Shown here piece by piece: positions 16,013-23,653 of a DNA stretch of 34,569 nucleotides. A program made the translations under genes and the position numbers. A model generated the notes under the pieces. The model did not search any database. It saw only the letters and a list, made by a program, of their open reading frames with translations, and had not been told where the DNA came from. The stretch covers positions 1-34,569 of the forward strand of contig JAGXSJ010000087.1 of the NCBI GenBank assembly GCA_018333895.1, written 5' to 3'. Every line of letters begins with the position of its first letter. The stretch's first letter is position 1. The stretch comes from Truepera sp. GTDB taxonomy: Bacteria > Deinococcota > Deinococci > Deinococcales > Trueperaceae.

Positions 16013-17388
16013 AGGTGAAGCGCCCGCCCGTCTACCGCCAGGGCCGCCTCCTTAAGCACTTCGGCCAGCGTCGGGTGGGCATGGCTGGCCCTAGCGATAT
16101 CCTCGCTGCTGGCGCCAAAGGCCATCGCCACCGCCGCCTCGGCGATCAGGTCGCCGGCTCTGGCACCGATGATATGCACCCCTAACACCCGATCGGTCTC
16201 GGCAGCGGCCAGGATCTTAGCTTTGCCCTCGGTCTGCCCAAGCGCCCGGGCGCGACCGTTAGCCTGATAAGGGAAGACCCCTTTGCGGTAGCGGATCCCT
16301 GCCTCCTTGAGCTGTTCCTCAGTCTTGCCTACTGAGGCCAGCTCGGGTTCGGTGTAGACCACCGCCGGGATGCTGTTGTAGTCCACATGGCCGTAACCGC
16401 CGACGAAAGCCTCCACACAGGCTATACCCTCCTCCTCGGCCTCGTGCGCCAGCATCGCTCCGCCGATGGCGTCGCCGATGGCGTAAATACCGGCCACACT
16501 GGTCTGATAGCGCCCGTCGACCACAATCCGTCCCTGCTGATCGACCTTGACACCCACGTTAGCTAACCCCAGGCCCTCGGTATTGGGCACCCGCCCTACC
16601 GCTACCAACACGCGGTCGGCGTGGAGAGCTTCCGACCCCGCCACCGTCACCACAGCCTTGCCGTTTTCGACATGAGCCCCGGTGACGCGGCTCCCGAGCC
16701 TAAAGGTCAGCCCCTGCTTAGTGAAGATCTTCTGCGCCTCGTTAGCGATCTCGCCATCCAGGGTCGGCAGGATGCGCTCCAAGTACTCCACAACGGTGAC
16801 CTTGGCCCCCAAGCGGTTCCAGACCGAGCCTAGCTCGAGCCCGATGATACCGGCGCCGATCACCACCAGGTGCTCGGGGACCGTCGGGTAGCTAAGCGCC
16901 TCGGTACTGGTGCCGATAATCTCACCATCTACCTTAATACCAGGTAGGCTAGCGGGCTTGCTGCCGGTAGCGATCAGGATACGCTTAGCCTCAAGCTCGC
17001 TGTTGCCCTCTGGCGCCTGCACCACGACCTTGCCTGGCGCACGGAGCTCGCCCCGGCCCTGGTAGTGGCGGATGCGGTGCTTCTTAAACAGGTAATTAAG
17101 GCCGTCGGTGTTAGCTTTGACCACCGCCTCCTTGCGCTGCATCATAGCGGCTAAGTCAAAGGTCACGCCTGTGACCTTAACACCGTGCTTGGCCAGGTCC
17201 TCCTTGGCCTCGCGGTACTTCTCGCTCGACTCTAGGAGTGCCTTGCTGGGGATGCAACCGATCCGCAAACAAGTGCCGCCCAAAGTTGCGTGCTCATCGA
17301 CACAGGCCACCGTGAGCCCCAACTGCGCCGCACGAATAGCGGCTACGTAGCCACCCGGCCCCGCGCCAATCACCAGCAGATCGACCAT
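16009..17388 (-). CDS. lpdA: Dihydrolipoyl dehydrogenase
   Basis: This 459-residue flavoprotein reoxidises dihydrolipoamide with NAD. The FAD site is LVIGAGPGGYVAAIRAAQLG, the redox disulfide is GGTCLRIGCIPSK (C42 and C47 by count), the NAD site is VVIGAGIIGLELGSVW, and the catalytic His-Glu pair is in HAHPTLAEVLKEAAL. Length is normal. It can act in the glycine cleavage system encoded further on, and in 2-oxoacid dehydrogenases. AGGAGG lies before ATG 17388 and TATAAA is upstream, so this gene has a leader, unlike many neighbours. Its stop codon is the first base triplet of repeat copy A. Confidence 0.95.
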   Translation of the reverse strand: MVDLLVIGAGPGGYVAAIRAAQLGLTVACVDEHATLGGTCLRIGCIPSKALLESSEKYREAKEDLAKHGVKVTGVTFDLAAMMQRKEAVVKANTDGLNYLFKKHRIRHYQGRGELRAPGKVVVQAPEGNSELEAKRILIATGSKPASLPGIKVDGEIIGTSTEALSYPTVPEHLVVIGAGIIGLELGSVWNRLGAKVTVVEYLERILPTLDGEIANEAQKIFTKQGLTFRLGSRVTGAHVENGKAVVTVAGSEALHADRVLVAVGRVPNTEGLGLANVGVKVDQQGRIVVDGRYQTSVAGIYAIGDAIGGAMLAHEAEEEGIACVEAFVGGYGHVDYNSIPAVVYTEPELASVGKTEEQLKEAGIRYRKGVFPYQANGRARALGQTEGKAKILAAAETDRVLGVHIIGARAGDLIAEAAVAMAFGASSEDIARASHAHPTLAEVLKEAALAVDGRALHL

Positions 17389-17445
17389 AGTTACCCTCCT
17401 TCATGACTTTATAACGCCCGTCCTGGTCAGGTTGTCATGAGAGCA

Positions 17446-17469
17446 TAAAAAGCGGGCCCTAGGGCCCGC
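17446..17469 (-). terminator. Intrinsic terminator of the phosphotransacylase gene
   Basis: The perfect palindrome GCGGGCCCTAGGGCCCGC (17452-17469) is followed on the minus strand by five Ts. It lies 22 bases after the stop at 17491. Confidence 0.85.
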
Positions 17470-17490
17470 ATAAGCAAAGCGGTTGTCGGT

Positions 17491-18465
17491 TCAGGCGGAG
17501 ATGAAGCGCTCGCGGGCCGCCATCACACAGGCCAGCGCAATCGAGTTGAGCTTAGTCTCAGCGCTATCGGCGCGGCTAGTCAGCACCATCGGTGCAGCCG
17601 CCCCGGCGATCACGCCGGCTACCTGCACCTGCGCGAAGTATACCAGCGCCTTGTAAAAGACGTTGCCAACATCGATGTTATCCACAATCAAGATGTCGGC
17701 CTCGCCAGCCACTTCGGAGTTGATGTTCTTAAGACGCGCGGCGGTGGCATCCACAGCGTTATCCAGCGCCAGCGGCCCGTCGATGATGGCCCCCTTGATC
17801 TGGCCGCGGTCGGCCATCTTGGCGATAATGGCGTCGTCCACGCTGGTCTGTTGATTGGGATCGACCAGCTCGACCGCTGCCAGCATCGCCACCTTGGGTT
17901 TGTCGATACCCAGCAGGTGGGCAGTGTGAATGGCGTTCTTGACAATTTCGATCTTGAACGCCAGGTCGGGCTTGATATTCAACGCCCCATCGCTCATGAA
18001 AAAGAGCCGGTTAAAGAGCGGCGACTCATATACCAGCACGTGCGAGAGCTTACCCGGCCCGCGCAAACCGTACTCCTTGTTAAGCACCTCTTTCATTAAG
18101 GTCGCGGTCTGAATCTGGCCCTTCATCAGGACGTCGCAGGTCCCGCTGGAGATGGCCTTGACGGCCAACAGGCCGGCCTCCTCCTTGGACTGGGTGTGTA
18201 CGATGGTAACCTGGTCCAGCGTTAGGCCGAACTCCTTGAGCAAGCTGGCGATGGCGCTCGAGTTACCAAACAGGTAGGGTTCGATCCAGCCAGCCTTGGT
18301 CGCGTCGGCTACCGCCTCGATGACGTGGGCCTCGGCGGCACTAGCCACTGCTAGCTTGCGCTTACCTTCACGCTTAGCAGCCAGTCGCGCTAGGTTGTGA
18401 ATGTCGGCCATGCTGGTGCAGGGATTGATGTGCTCTAGGGCTCGGGTTTCAGCAACAGTCTCCAT
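17491..18465 (-). CDS. Phosphate acetyl/butyryltransferase family enzyme
   Basis: This 324-residue protein belongs to the PTA_PTB family, which exchanges CoA for phosphate on acyl-CoA. Typical segments are DVLMKGQIQTATLMKEVLN, GKLSHVLVYESP, FMSDGALNIKPDL, VAMLAAVELVDP, IDGPLALDNAVD and DILIVDNIDVGNVFYKAL. The length fits phosphate butyryltransferase and short phosphotransacetylases; the sequence alone does not tell acetyl from butyryl. TACACT lies eight bases before ATG 18465. A strong terminator follows the gene, so it is monocistronic. No acetate or butyrate kinase is next to it. Confidence 0.88.
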   Translation of the reverse strand: METVAETRALEHINPCTSMADIHNLARLAAKREGKRKLAVASAAEAHVIEAVADATKAGWIEPYLFGNSSAIASLLKEFGLTLDQVTIVHTQSKEEAGLLAVKAISSGTCDVLMKGQIQTATLMKEVLNKEYGLRGPGKLSHVLVYESPLFNRLFFMSDGALNIKPDLAFKIEIVKNAIHTAHLLGIDKPKVAMLAAVELVDPNQQTSVDDAIIAKMADRGQIKGAIIDGPLALDNAVDATAARLKNINSEVAGEADILIVDNIDVGNVFYKALVYFAQVQVAGVIAGAAAPMVLTSRADSAETKLNSIALACVMAARERFISA

Positions 18466-18557
18466 AGGTCTCTAGTGTAGCCCATGTCGCTTGCTTGCTT
18501 AATGGTGCGTTTGTCCCTGGTCAAAGCAGGCTCACCAAGCTTGTCGCAAGGGGAGGG

Positions 18558-18563
18558 TATACT
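18558..18563 (+). promoter_or_regulatory. -10 element of lspA (leaderless type)
   Basis: TATACT followed by six bases and ATG 18570. This spacing also decides the start over the upstream in-frame TTG/ATG codons. Confidence 0.6.
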
Positions 18564-18569
18564 AAGCCC

Positions 18570-19061
18570 ATGATCTGGCTTCTTGCCGCGGTGCTCATCG
18601 CTGCTGATCAGCTTGCCAAACTATGGGTAGCCACTAATATCCCGCTGGGTGGACCAGGGTTTATTCTCGGTTTAGGCTTTCATCTCACCCATACACAAAA
18701 CACTGGCGCTGCCTTTGGCATCTTGCAGAGCTTCGCGCTGCCGCTAGGCATCTTCTCGGCGGTGGTGGCGGTAGCCATTCTGGTCTATCTGAAGCGCCAT
18801 GCTAGCAACCTTCCGGTCTGGCAGGCAGGGGCGCTAGTGCTAATTTTTAGCGGTGCGGTGGGCAACATGATCGACCGCTTGCGGCTTGGCTATGTGGTTG
18901 ACTTAATCCACTTCTCAGTGCCGGGGTTTGATTTCCCAGTCTTCAATATCGCCGATGCCTGTGTAGTGATAGGAGCTGGGTTGCTGATCTTAGCCGGCTT
19001 CCGCAAGACCCCTCAGGCATCCCGGGGCCAGACCGAGCTAAAAGGCTCGAGCGATAGCTAG
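18570..19061 (+). CDS. lspA: Lipoprotein signal peptidase (signal peptidase II)
   Basis: This 163-residue membrane aspartic protease cleaves the signal peptide of diacylated prolipoproteins. It has four membrane helices, LIAADQLAKLWV near the N-terminus, HTQNTGAAFGIL, and the two catalytic Asp motifs GNMIDRLRLGYVVD and FNIADACVVIGAGLL. The frame is open further upstream (18495), but ATG 18570 gives the normal length and matches the TATACT position. It converges on prmC with a four-base overlap. Confidence 0.95.
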   Translation: MIWLLAAVLIAADQLAKLWVATNIPLGGPGFILGLGFHLTHTQNTGAAFGILQSFALPLGIFSAVVAVAILVYLKRHASNLPVWQAGALVLIFSGAVGNMIDRLRLGYVVDLIHFSVPGFDFPVFNIADACVVIGAGLLILAGFRKTPQASRGQTELKGSSDS

Positions 19062-19897
19062 CGCTGTAACAACAGGAAGCGCGGGCGGTCCAGCAGGTCG
19101 GGCCGGAGCTGCCTGTCCGCCCAGTTGGTGGCACTAGCTAGCGCTGTCTCGGCGTTGCGCGGATCGAGTTCGGCCAGCAGCCAGGCGCCGGGCTTGAGCA
19201 GGGCATGAGCCTGAGGCAGCAGCCGCTTAAAGTGCTGCAAGCCGTCCTGACCAGCAAAAATGGCTAGTGGTGGGTCGGCCTGGACCTCAGGGCTGAGACT
19301 GTCCCGGTCCCCCTCGGGTAGATAAGGGAGGTTAGCGGTCACGAGGTCGGCCTCCCGCGCAAAAGCCTCCACCTCAGGATGAGCTAACAGATCGGCCTGG
19401 ACCAAAGTGACCGCATAGCCCAGCGCTGAGGCGTTGGCAGCGGCTACTTCCAGCGCCGCGTGAGACAAATCGGTGGCCATCACCAACGCATCCGGAAGTT
19501 CGTGCTTGAGGGCCAGGGCGATAGCGCCACAACCGGTCCCTACGTCCAGTACCCGTGGCGTCGCTAGGATGCTGAGCTGCTCTAAGGCGATTTCGACTAA
19601 CTGTTCGGTCTCCGGGCGAGGGATCAGCACAGCAGGGGTAACGCGCAGCGTCAAGCCATAAAACGGCGCCAAGCCCAGGATGTGTTGCAGGGGCTCACGG
19701 CGTTCGCGCCGGGCCAGCCAGCCCTCCAGCGTGCGGGCGTCCGCCTCATCCACGGACTCGCCCCCCACGAGCCCCAACTTAGCCCGCGAGACACCCAACA
19801 GGTGCGTCAGCAGCCAGGCCGCTTCCGCTTCGGGAGAGGCGATCCCGGCCCGGGCCAGCCGTGCCGTTAGCTCCTGGCGCAGTTCATGAACCGTCAC
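19058..19897 (-). CDS. prmC: Peptide chain release factor N5-glutamine methyltransferase
   Basis: This 279-residue protein methylates the GGQ glutamine of release factors. The N-terminal helical domain precedes REPLQHILGLAPFYGLTL and VLIPRPETEQLVE, both PrmC signatures. The SAM site is VLDVGTGCGAIALAL, and the catalytic NPPY motif appears as TANLPYLPE, a conservative variant. The start is GTG 19897, with TAGCAT six bases upstream and GAGGGG in between, so either leaderless or weak Shine-Dalgarno initiation is possible. Confidence 0.93.
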   Translation of the reverse strand: MTVHELRQELTARLARAGIASPEAEAAWLLTHLLGVSRAKLGLVGGESVDEADARTLEGWLARRERREPLQHILGLAPFYGLTLRVTPAVLIPRPETEQLVEIALEQLSILATPRVLDVGTGCGAIALALKHELPDALVMATDLSHAALEVAAANASALGYAVTLVQADLLAHPEVEAFAREADLVTANLPYLPEGDRDSLSPEVQADPPLAIFAGQDGLQHFKRLLPQAHALLKPGAWLLAELDPRNAETALASATNWADRQLRPDLLDRPRFLLLQR

Positions 19898-19951
19898 CCC
19901 CTCATGCTACACGATTGCGGCACCCACTCCTGCATCAAGCTCCGGCGATTC

Positions 19952-19960
19952 TGTTATATT
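19952..19960 (+). promoter_or_regulatory. Probable extended -10 of minDE
   Basis: TGTTATATT (TGn plus TATATT) lies about 85 bases before minD. This leaves a leader with a GAGGAGG site, in contrast to the leaderless genes around it. No clear -35. Confidence 0.4.
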
Positions 19961-20049
19961 AGCTGGCACAAAGACCCTGACCCTACCACAACTCGTTTTC
20001 ATAGCGTGCAGGGTTGGAGATGGTTAGCGAGTGATGAGGAGGCAGGTCA

Positions 20050-20859
20050 GTGGACGCCAAAGCAATCGTGGTCACATCCGGCAAGGGCGGAGTTGGCAAA
20101 ACCACCACCACCGCCAATGTGGGCGCGGCCTTAGCGCAACTCGGTGAGAAAGTTGCGGTAGTCGATACCGACGTCGGACTGCGCAACCTGGATGTGGTGA
20201 TGGGGCTCGAGGGCCGGGTGGTCTTCGACCTGATCGACGTGTTTGAGGGGAAGTGCCGCCTGCGGCAGGCACTGATTCGCGACAAGCGGGTAGAGAACTT
20301 GCACCTGCTAGCCGCTTCGCAAACGCGCGACAAGAGCGCTCTGTCGCAAGCGCGCATGCAGGAGACCGTCACCGCGCTGCTCGAAGAGGAGGGCTTCGAC
20401 CGGGTGTTAATCGACAGTCCGGCGGGCATCGAGATGGGTTTCCAGACTGCTGCTAGCGCGGCCCAGGGGGCGCTAGTGGTGGTTAACCCAGAGGTGTCGA
20501 GCGTGCGCGACGCCGACCGGATCATCGGGCTGTTGGAGGCGCGGGAGATCCGGGAGGTCAGGTTGATTATTAACCGCCTGCGGCCCGAGATGGTCAAGCG
20601 TGGCGATATGCTCGAAGTCGATGACGTGCTGGAGATCTTAGGGGTCAAGCTGATCGGCATCGTTCCCGAAGATGAGAAGATTCTGGTCTCCACCAACCTG
20701 GGCAACCCGATTGCTATTAGCGACCCGAGCCGTAACGGTGCCGGCCTGGCGTTTAGGCATATCGCCCAGCGCCTGCGCGGCGAGGAGGTGCCGCAGATCA
20801 GCTACGAGCCGCCAGGCGGCCTCTTCTCCAGCCTGCGGCGGCTGTTTGGGGGAAGCTGA
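20050..20859 (+). CDS. minD: Septum site-determining ATPase MinD
   Basis: This 269-residue ATPase cycles on and off the membrane to position the division site. It has the deviant Walker A SGKGGVGKTTTTANVGAAL (10-28 region), VVDTDVGLRNLDVVMGLE, IDSPAGIEMGF and the C-terminal amphipathic membrane anchor GLFSSLRRLFGG. The start is GTG 20050 after GAGGAGGCAGG. minE overlaps the stop by one base. minC is not next to it. Confidence 0.96.
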   Translation: MDAKAIVVTSGKGGVGKTTTTANVGAALAQLGEKVAVVDTDVGLRNLDVVMGLEGRVVFDLIDVFEGKCRLRQALIRDKRVENLHLLAASQTRDKSALSQARMQETVTALLEEEGFDRVLIDSPAGIEMGFQTAASAAQGALVVVNPEVSSVRDADRIIGLLEAREIREVRLIINRLRPEMVKRGDMLEVDDVLEILGVKLIGIVPEDEKILVSTNLGNPIAISDPSRNGAGLAFRHIAQRLRGEEVPQISYEPPGGLFSSLRRLFGGS

Positions 20860-21098
20860 TGTTCGGGCTTTTTAGGCGCAAAAAGAGCAAAGACCACCTC
20901 AAAGAGCGCCTTAAGCTGGTGCTCTCTTACGACCGCGCCAAGCTCTCGCCAGGCAAGATGGAACAGCTCAAGAACGACCTGTTAGAGGTAATTACTCGCT
21001 ACTTCCCCATGGATGGGCGGGACACCGATGTGAGGCTCGAGCAGCACGGCGACCGGATGGTGTTAATCGCCAACCTACCGATGCGACAGGAGGCCTAG
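20859..21098 (+). CDS. minE: Cell division topological specificity factor MinE
   Basis: This 79-residue protein stimulates MinD ATPase and drives its movement. It has the N-terminal membrane segment MFGLFRRKKSKDHLKERLKL, the MinD-binding stretch LKLVLSYDRAKLSPGKMEQL and the C-terminal dimer domain EVITRYFPMD. The ATG shares one base with the minD stop, so translation is coupled. Its TAG stop (21096-21098) is the first triplet of repeat copy B. Confidence 0.95.
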   Translation: MFGLFRRKKSKDHLKERLKLVLSYDRAKLSPGKMEQLKNDLLEVITRYFPMDGRDTDVRLEQHGDRMVLIANLPMRQEA

Positions 21099-21206
21099 AG
21101 AGTCAGAAATTCCCAGCAAGAACCGTGTGGTTGCGTCCTGTAGGGGCGACCGGCCGGTCGCCCCTACTCAAACGATGGGTTGTAGCTATTTTTCGAATGC
21201 GCTCTA
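21096..21206. repeat. Palindromic repeat, copy B (two arms around a perfect palindrome)
   Basis: The left arm starts at the minE TAG stop and runs TAGAGAG, then TCAGAAATTCCCAGC and on to 21137. The right arm, read on the minus strand from the bioY TAG (21206-21204), runs TAGAGCGCATTC and on to AACCC, and is a diverged copy of the same arm. In the centre 21140-21167 is a perfect 28-base palindrome starting GTAGGGGCGACCGG. The layout is that of a MITE-like inverted repeat. It lies between convergent minE and bioY. Confidence 0.8.
21140..21167. terminator. Perfect 28-base palindrome, possible bidirectional terminator
   Basis: A 14-base self-complementary arm between convergent genes could end transcription from both sides. 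It lacks a T-tract, so rho-independent termination is uncertain. Confidence 0.4.
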
Positions 21207-21590
21207 GCGCGAGAGGTAGCGCGTTAGCGGCGGCAGCAGGCTGGCGGCGATTATTAACTTGAGCACGTCGCCGGGGATGAAGGGATAAAGCCCCCACTGG
21301 AGCGCGGTAGGCCAGTCGGGGGCGAACTGCGCCAGCCAGATCAGGCCGGGCAGGTAGATGACTAGGTTGCCGAGCAGCATCGCCGCCATCGTCCCCTTAG
21401 CGCTTTGCGTCCAGCCGCGCTGCGCCAGGTAGCCCACCAGAGCTGCGGCCAGCACGAAACCCGCCAGATAGCCTGCGGTCATGCCGGTAAGGTGCGACCA
21501 CCCCGCCGCCCCACCGGCGAATACTCCCAGGCCCGCCCCGCCTAACACTAACAGCAGATACAGCAACATGCTCAGGCTGTCGAGCGGGTA
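21204..21590 (-). pseudogene. bioY: 5'-truncated bioY (biotin transporter S component)
   Basis: The sequence from LDSLSMLLYLLLVLGG onward matches the later two thirds of BioY: VFAGGAAGWSHLTGMTAGYLAGF, TMAAMLLGNLVIYLPGLIWL and YPFIPGDVLKLIIAASLLPPL. BioY proteins normally have about 55 more residues before this point, with the first one or two helices and a PVPxTLQT motif. That part is missing in all three frames; the region upstream is instead the thioesterase gene on the other strand. The first usable ATG is at 21569, leaving 121 residues. The open frame continues upstream but without BioY similarity. Function as a biotin carrier is unlikely. Confidence 0.7.
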
Positions 21591-21632
21591 CGGACGGGGG
21601 GTAGCGGGTAAGTGCCGACTGGCCCCTACCGG

Positions 21633-21638
21633 TATACT
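21633..21638 (+). promoter_or_regulatory. -10 element of the thioesterase gene (leaderless type)
   Basis: TATACT followed by seven bases and ATG 21646. The spacing fixes this start over several upstream in-frame candidates. Confidence 0.6.
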
Positions 21639-21645
21639 GGGCGGC

Positions 21646-22128
21646 ATGGCGGAGATGCCCATAGTCTCGGAGTGGGTTACCAACGTCGATATCGTCTTTC
21701 CGCACCATGCTAACCCACTGGGCACGCTCTTCGGTGGGCGCGTGCTGGCGCTAATGGACATCGCCGGGGGCATTGCGGCGGTGCGTTTCTGCCGCCTGCC
21801 GGTGGTAACCGCCTCGACCGAACCGGTCGACTTTCACAACCCCATCCTGGTCGGTGAGATTATCGAACTCAAGAGCCGGGTGGCCTGGGTGGGACGGAGC
21901 AGCATGATCGTCCGTTGTGAGGTCTTTGGCGAGAACCCCTTATCTGGCGAGCGGCGACTATGCACCGTTGGCCACCTCAACTTTGTGGCCATCGGCGGAG
22001 ATGGCAAGCCCACCCCCGTGCCACGGCTGCGGGTAGCGACCGCGCTCGAGCAGCAGCACTGGCAAATCGCTGCGCAGGTCCGTGAGGCCAGCTTGTTACG
22101 GCGCCAGCAGCGGGGCGATGGCCCTTGA
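21646..22128 (+). CDS. Hotdog-fold acyl-CoA thioesterase (YciA/BACH type)
   Basis: This 160-residue protein has the hotdog signature HHANPLGTLFGGRVLALMD near the N-terminus, then VVTASTEPVDFHNPILVG and RSSMIVRCEVFGENPLSGER. The family hydrolyses acyl-CoA to free acid and CoA, usually as a hexamer. ATG 21646 is chosen for the TATACT seven bases upstream and for normal family length. It lies where the 5' part of bioY should be, on the opposite strand. The substrate is not clear. Confidence 0.88.
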   Translation: MAEMPIVSEWVTNVDIVFPHHANPLGTLFGGRVLALMDIAGGIAAVRFCRLPVVTASTEPVDFHNPILVGEIIELKSRVAWVGRSSMIVRCEVFGENPLSGERRLCTVGHLNFVAIGGDGKPTPVPRLRVATALEQQHWQIAAQVREASLLRRQQRGDGP

Positions 22129-22224
22129 CCAAGGTGGGATCAAGGTGAGGTAGTAGACCACTACCCGCTTGTCGAGCCGCTGGTTCTGGCCGTAGGCCGC
22201 ACGCGCGTTCAGGCCACTAGTCAA
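22096..22224 (-). CDS. Possible small ORF after gcvPB (42 codons)
   Basis: A TTG start overlaps the gcvPB TAG stop, and the frame runs 42 codons to TAA at 22098-22096. It ends inside the 3' end of the antisense thioesterase gene. The codons are strongly G/C at the third position, like the real genes. The product would read ARAAYGQNQRLDKRVVVYYL in its middle. No family is recognised. It may be a remnant of a lost gene or chance. Confidence 0.25.
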   Translation of the reverse strand: MTSGLNARAAYGQNQRLDKRVVVYYLTLIPPWSRAIAPLLAP

Positions 22225-23653
22225 TCGGGTGCTTGAGGATCGGTTTGCGGGCCGCGGCGACTTCATCGAGGCGCCGCACCGGGGTCTGGTAGGGCGCGTT
22301 CGGCAGATACTCGGGGTCGGCCTGGGCGCGAGCTAGGATCGCTTGCAGCACCGCGGTGTAGGCGTCCAAGGTCTCCAGCGACTCGGTCTCGGTCGGCTCG
22401 ACCATCATCGCTTCCTTGACGATCAGCGGGAAGTAGACGGTCATCGGATGCACGCCGTAGTCAAGCAGCGCCTTGGCGATGTCGATGGTGCGCAGCCCAT
22501 CGGGGGGTTGCGCCACAAACTCGTGCATATTGAGGCGGTCAAAGGCGATGCGCAAACCCGCCTCTTTGAGCTTGACGCGCAGGTAGTTGGCGTTGAGCAC
22601 CGCTAGCGCCGAGACGCGCTTAAGCCCGTCAAGCCCCAGCGCCCGGATGTAGGTATAGGCCCGCACCAGGTTGCCGAAGTTGCCATAAAAGCTGCGCAGC
22701 CGCCCGATGGTGCGGGGGATATCGTAATTAAAGGCAAAGCCCGCCTCGGCCTTGGTCACCGTCGGCACGGGCAAATACTCTGCCAAGTGCGCCTTCACGC
22801 CAACCGGACCGGTGCCGGGGCCGCCACCGCCGTGCGGGGTGGTAAAGGTCTTGTGCAGGTTCAGATGCACTACGTCAAAGCCCATGTCGCCGGGGCGAGC
22901 ACGGCCCACGATGGCATTAAGGTTGGCGCCGTCGTAGTAGAGCTGCGCTCCGGCCTCGTGCGCTAAGCGGCTGATCTCCAAAATCCTGGTCTCGAAGATG
23001 CCGAGGGTATTGGGGTTGGTCAGCATCACCGCCGCCACGTGCGGCCCGAGCGCCGCCTTAAAGGCCGCCAGATCGACCTCGCCGTCAGGGCCGGTAGGCA
23101 GCTCTTGCACCTCATAGCCGACCATTCCGGCGGTGGCCGGATTGGTGCCATGCGCGCCGTCGGGCACGATTACCACTCGGCGCTGAGCGCCTTCGCCATT
23201 AGCGTGGTGATAGGCGCGGATCATCAAGATGCCGGCCAACTCGCCGTGCGCCCCTGCCGCCGGCTGCAAGGTGATGGCGTCCATGCCGGTGATGGCCATC
23301 AGGTGGTTTTGCAGGTTATAGAGGAGCTCGAGCGCCCCCTGGATGGTAGCCGGGTCTTGGTAAGGGTGCAGGTCGCTAAAGAGCTTGGCCGCCTCCTCGT
23401 TGACCTTGGGGTTGTACTTCATAGTGCACGAGCCCAAGGGGTAGAAGTTGCCGTCGATGGAGAACTGCCGGTGCGCCAGCTGGGTATAGTGCCGCACCAA
23501 GTCGAGCTCTGATACTTCAGGCAGGCGTGGCGGCTCATGGCGCAGGTTCTCTGCCCCCAACAGCGCGACCAGGTCTACCTTTGGTGCAGCGGGCGGCTGC
23601 GCGGCGCGGCGGCCCGGCTGGCCGCGCTCGTAGATCACCGGGAAATCAGTCAT
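22217..23653 (-). CDS. gcvPB: Glycine dehydrogenase (decarboxylating) subunit 2
   Basis: This 478-residue protein is the C-terminal-half subunit of the two-piece P protein, which decarboxylates glycine with pyridoxal phosphate and passes aminomethyl to the H protein. The phosphate lysine is in LNLHKTFTTPHGGGGPG. FYPLGSCTMKYNPKVNE and LQPAAGAHGELAG are further signatures. It overlaps gcvPA by eight bases and is the last sure gene of the gcvT-H-PA-PB operon. Length is normal. Confidence 0.96.
   Translation of the reverse strand: MTDFPVIYERGQPGRRAAQPPAAPKVDLVALLGAENLRHEPPRLPEVSELDLVRHYTQLAHRQFSIDGNFYPLGSCTMKYNPKVNEEAAKLFSDLHPYQDPATIQGALELLYNLQNHLMAITGMDAITLQPAAGAHGELAGILMIRAYHHANGEGAQRRVVIVPDGAHGTNPATAGMVGYEVQELPTGPDGEVDLAAFKAALGPHVAAVMLTNPNTLGIFETRILEISRLAHEAGAQLYYDGANLNAIVGRARPGDMGFDVVHLNLHKTFTTPHGGGGPGTGPVGVKAHLAEYLPVPTVTKAEAGFAFNYDIPRTIGRLRSFYGNFGNLVRAYTYIRALGLDGLKRVSALAVLNANYLRVKLKEAGLRIAFDRLNMHEFVAQPPDGLRTIDIAKALLDYGVHPMTVYFPLIVKEAMMVEPTETESLETLDAYTAVLQAILARAQADPEYLPNAPYQTPVRRLDEVAAARKPILKHPID

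Noticed and set aside
18495-18569. Upstream extension of lspA
   Set aside because: Adds 25 residues without family similarity and overlaps the TATACT promoter element.
19058-19897. NLPY instead of NPPY in PrmC as a loss of function
   Set aside because: The second position of this motif varies in related methyltransferases; Asn and Tyr are kept.
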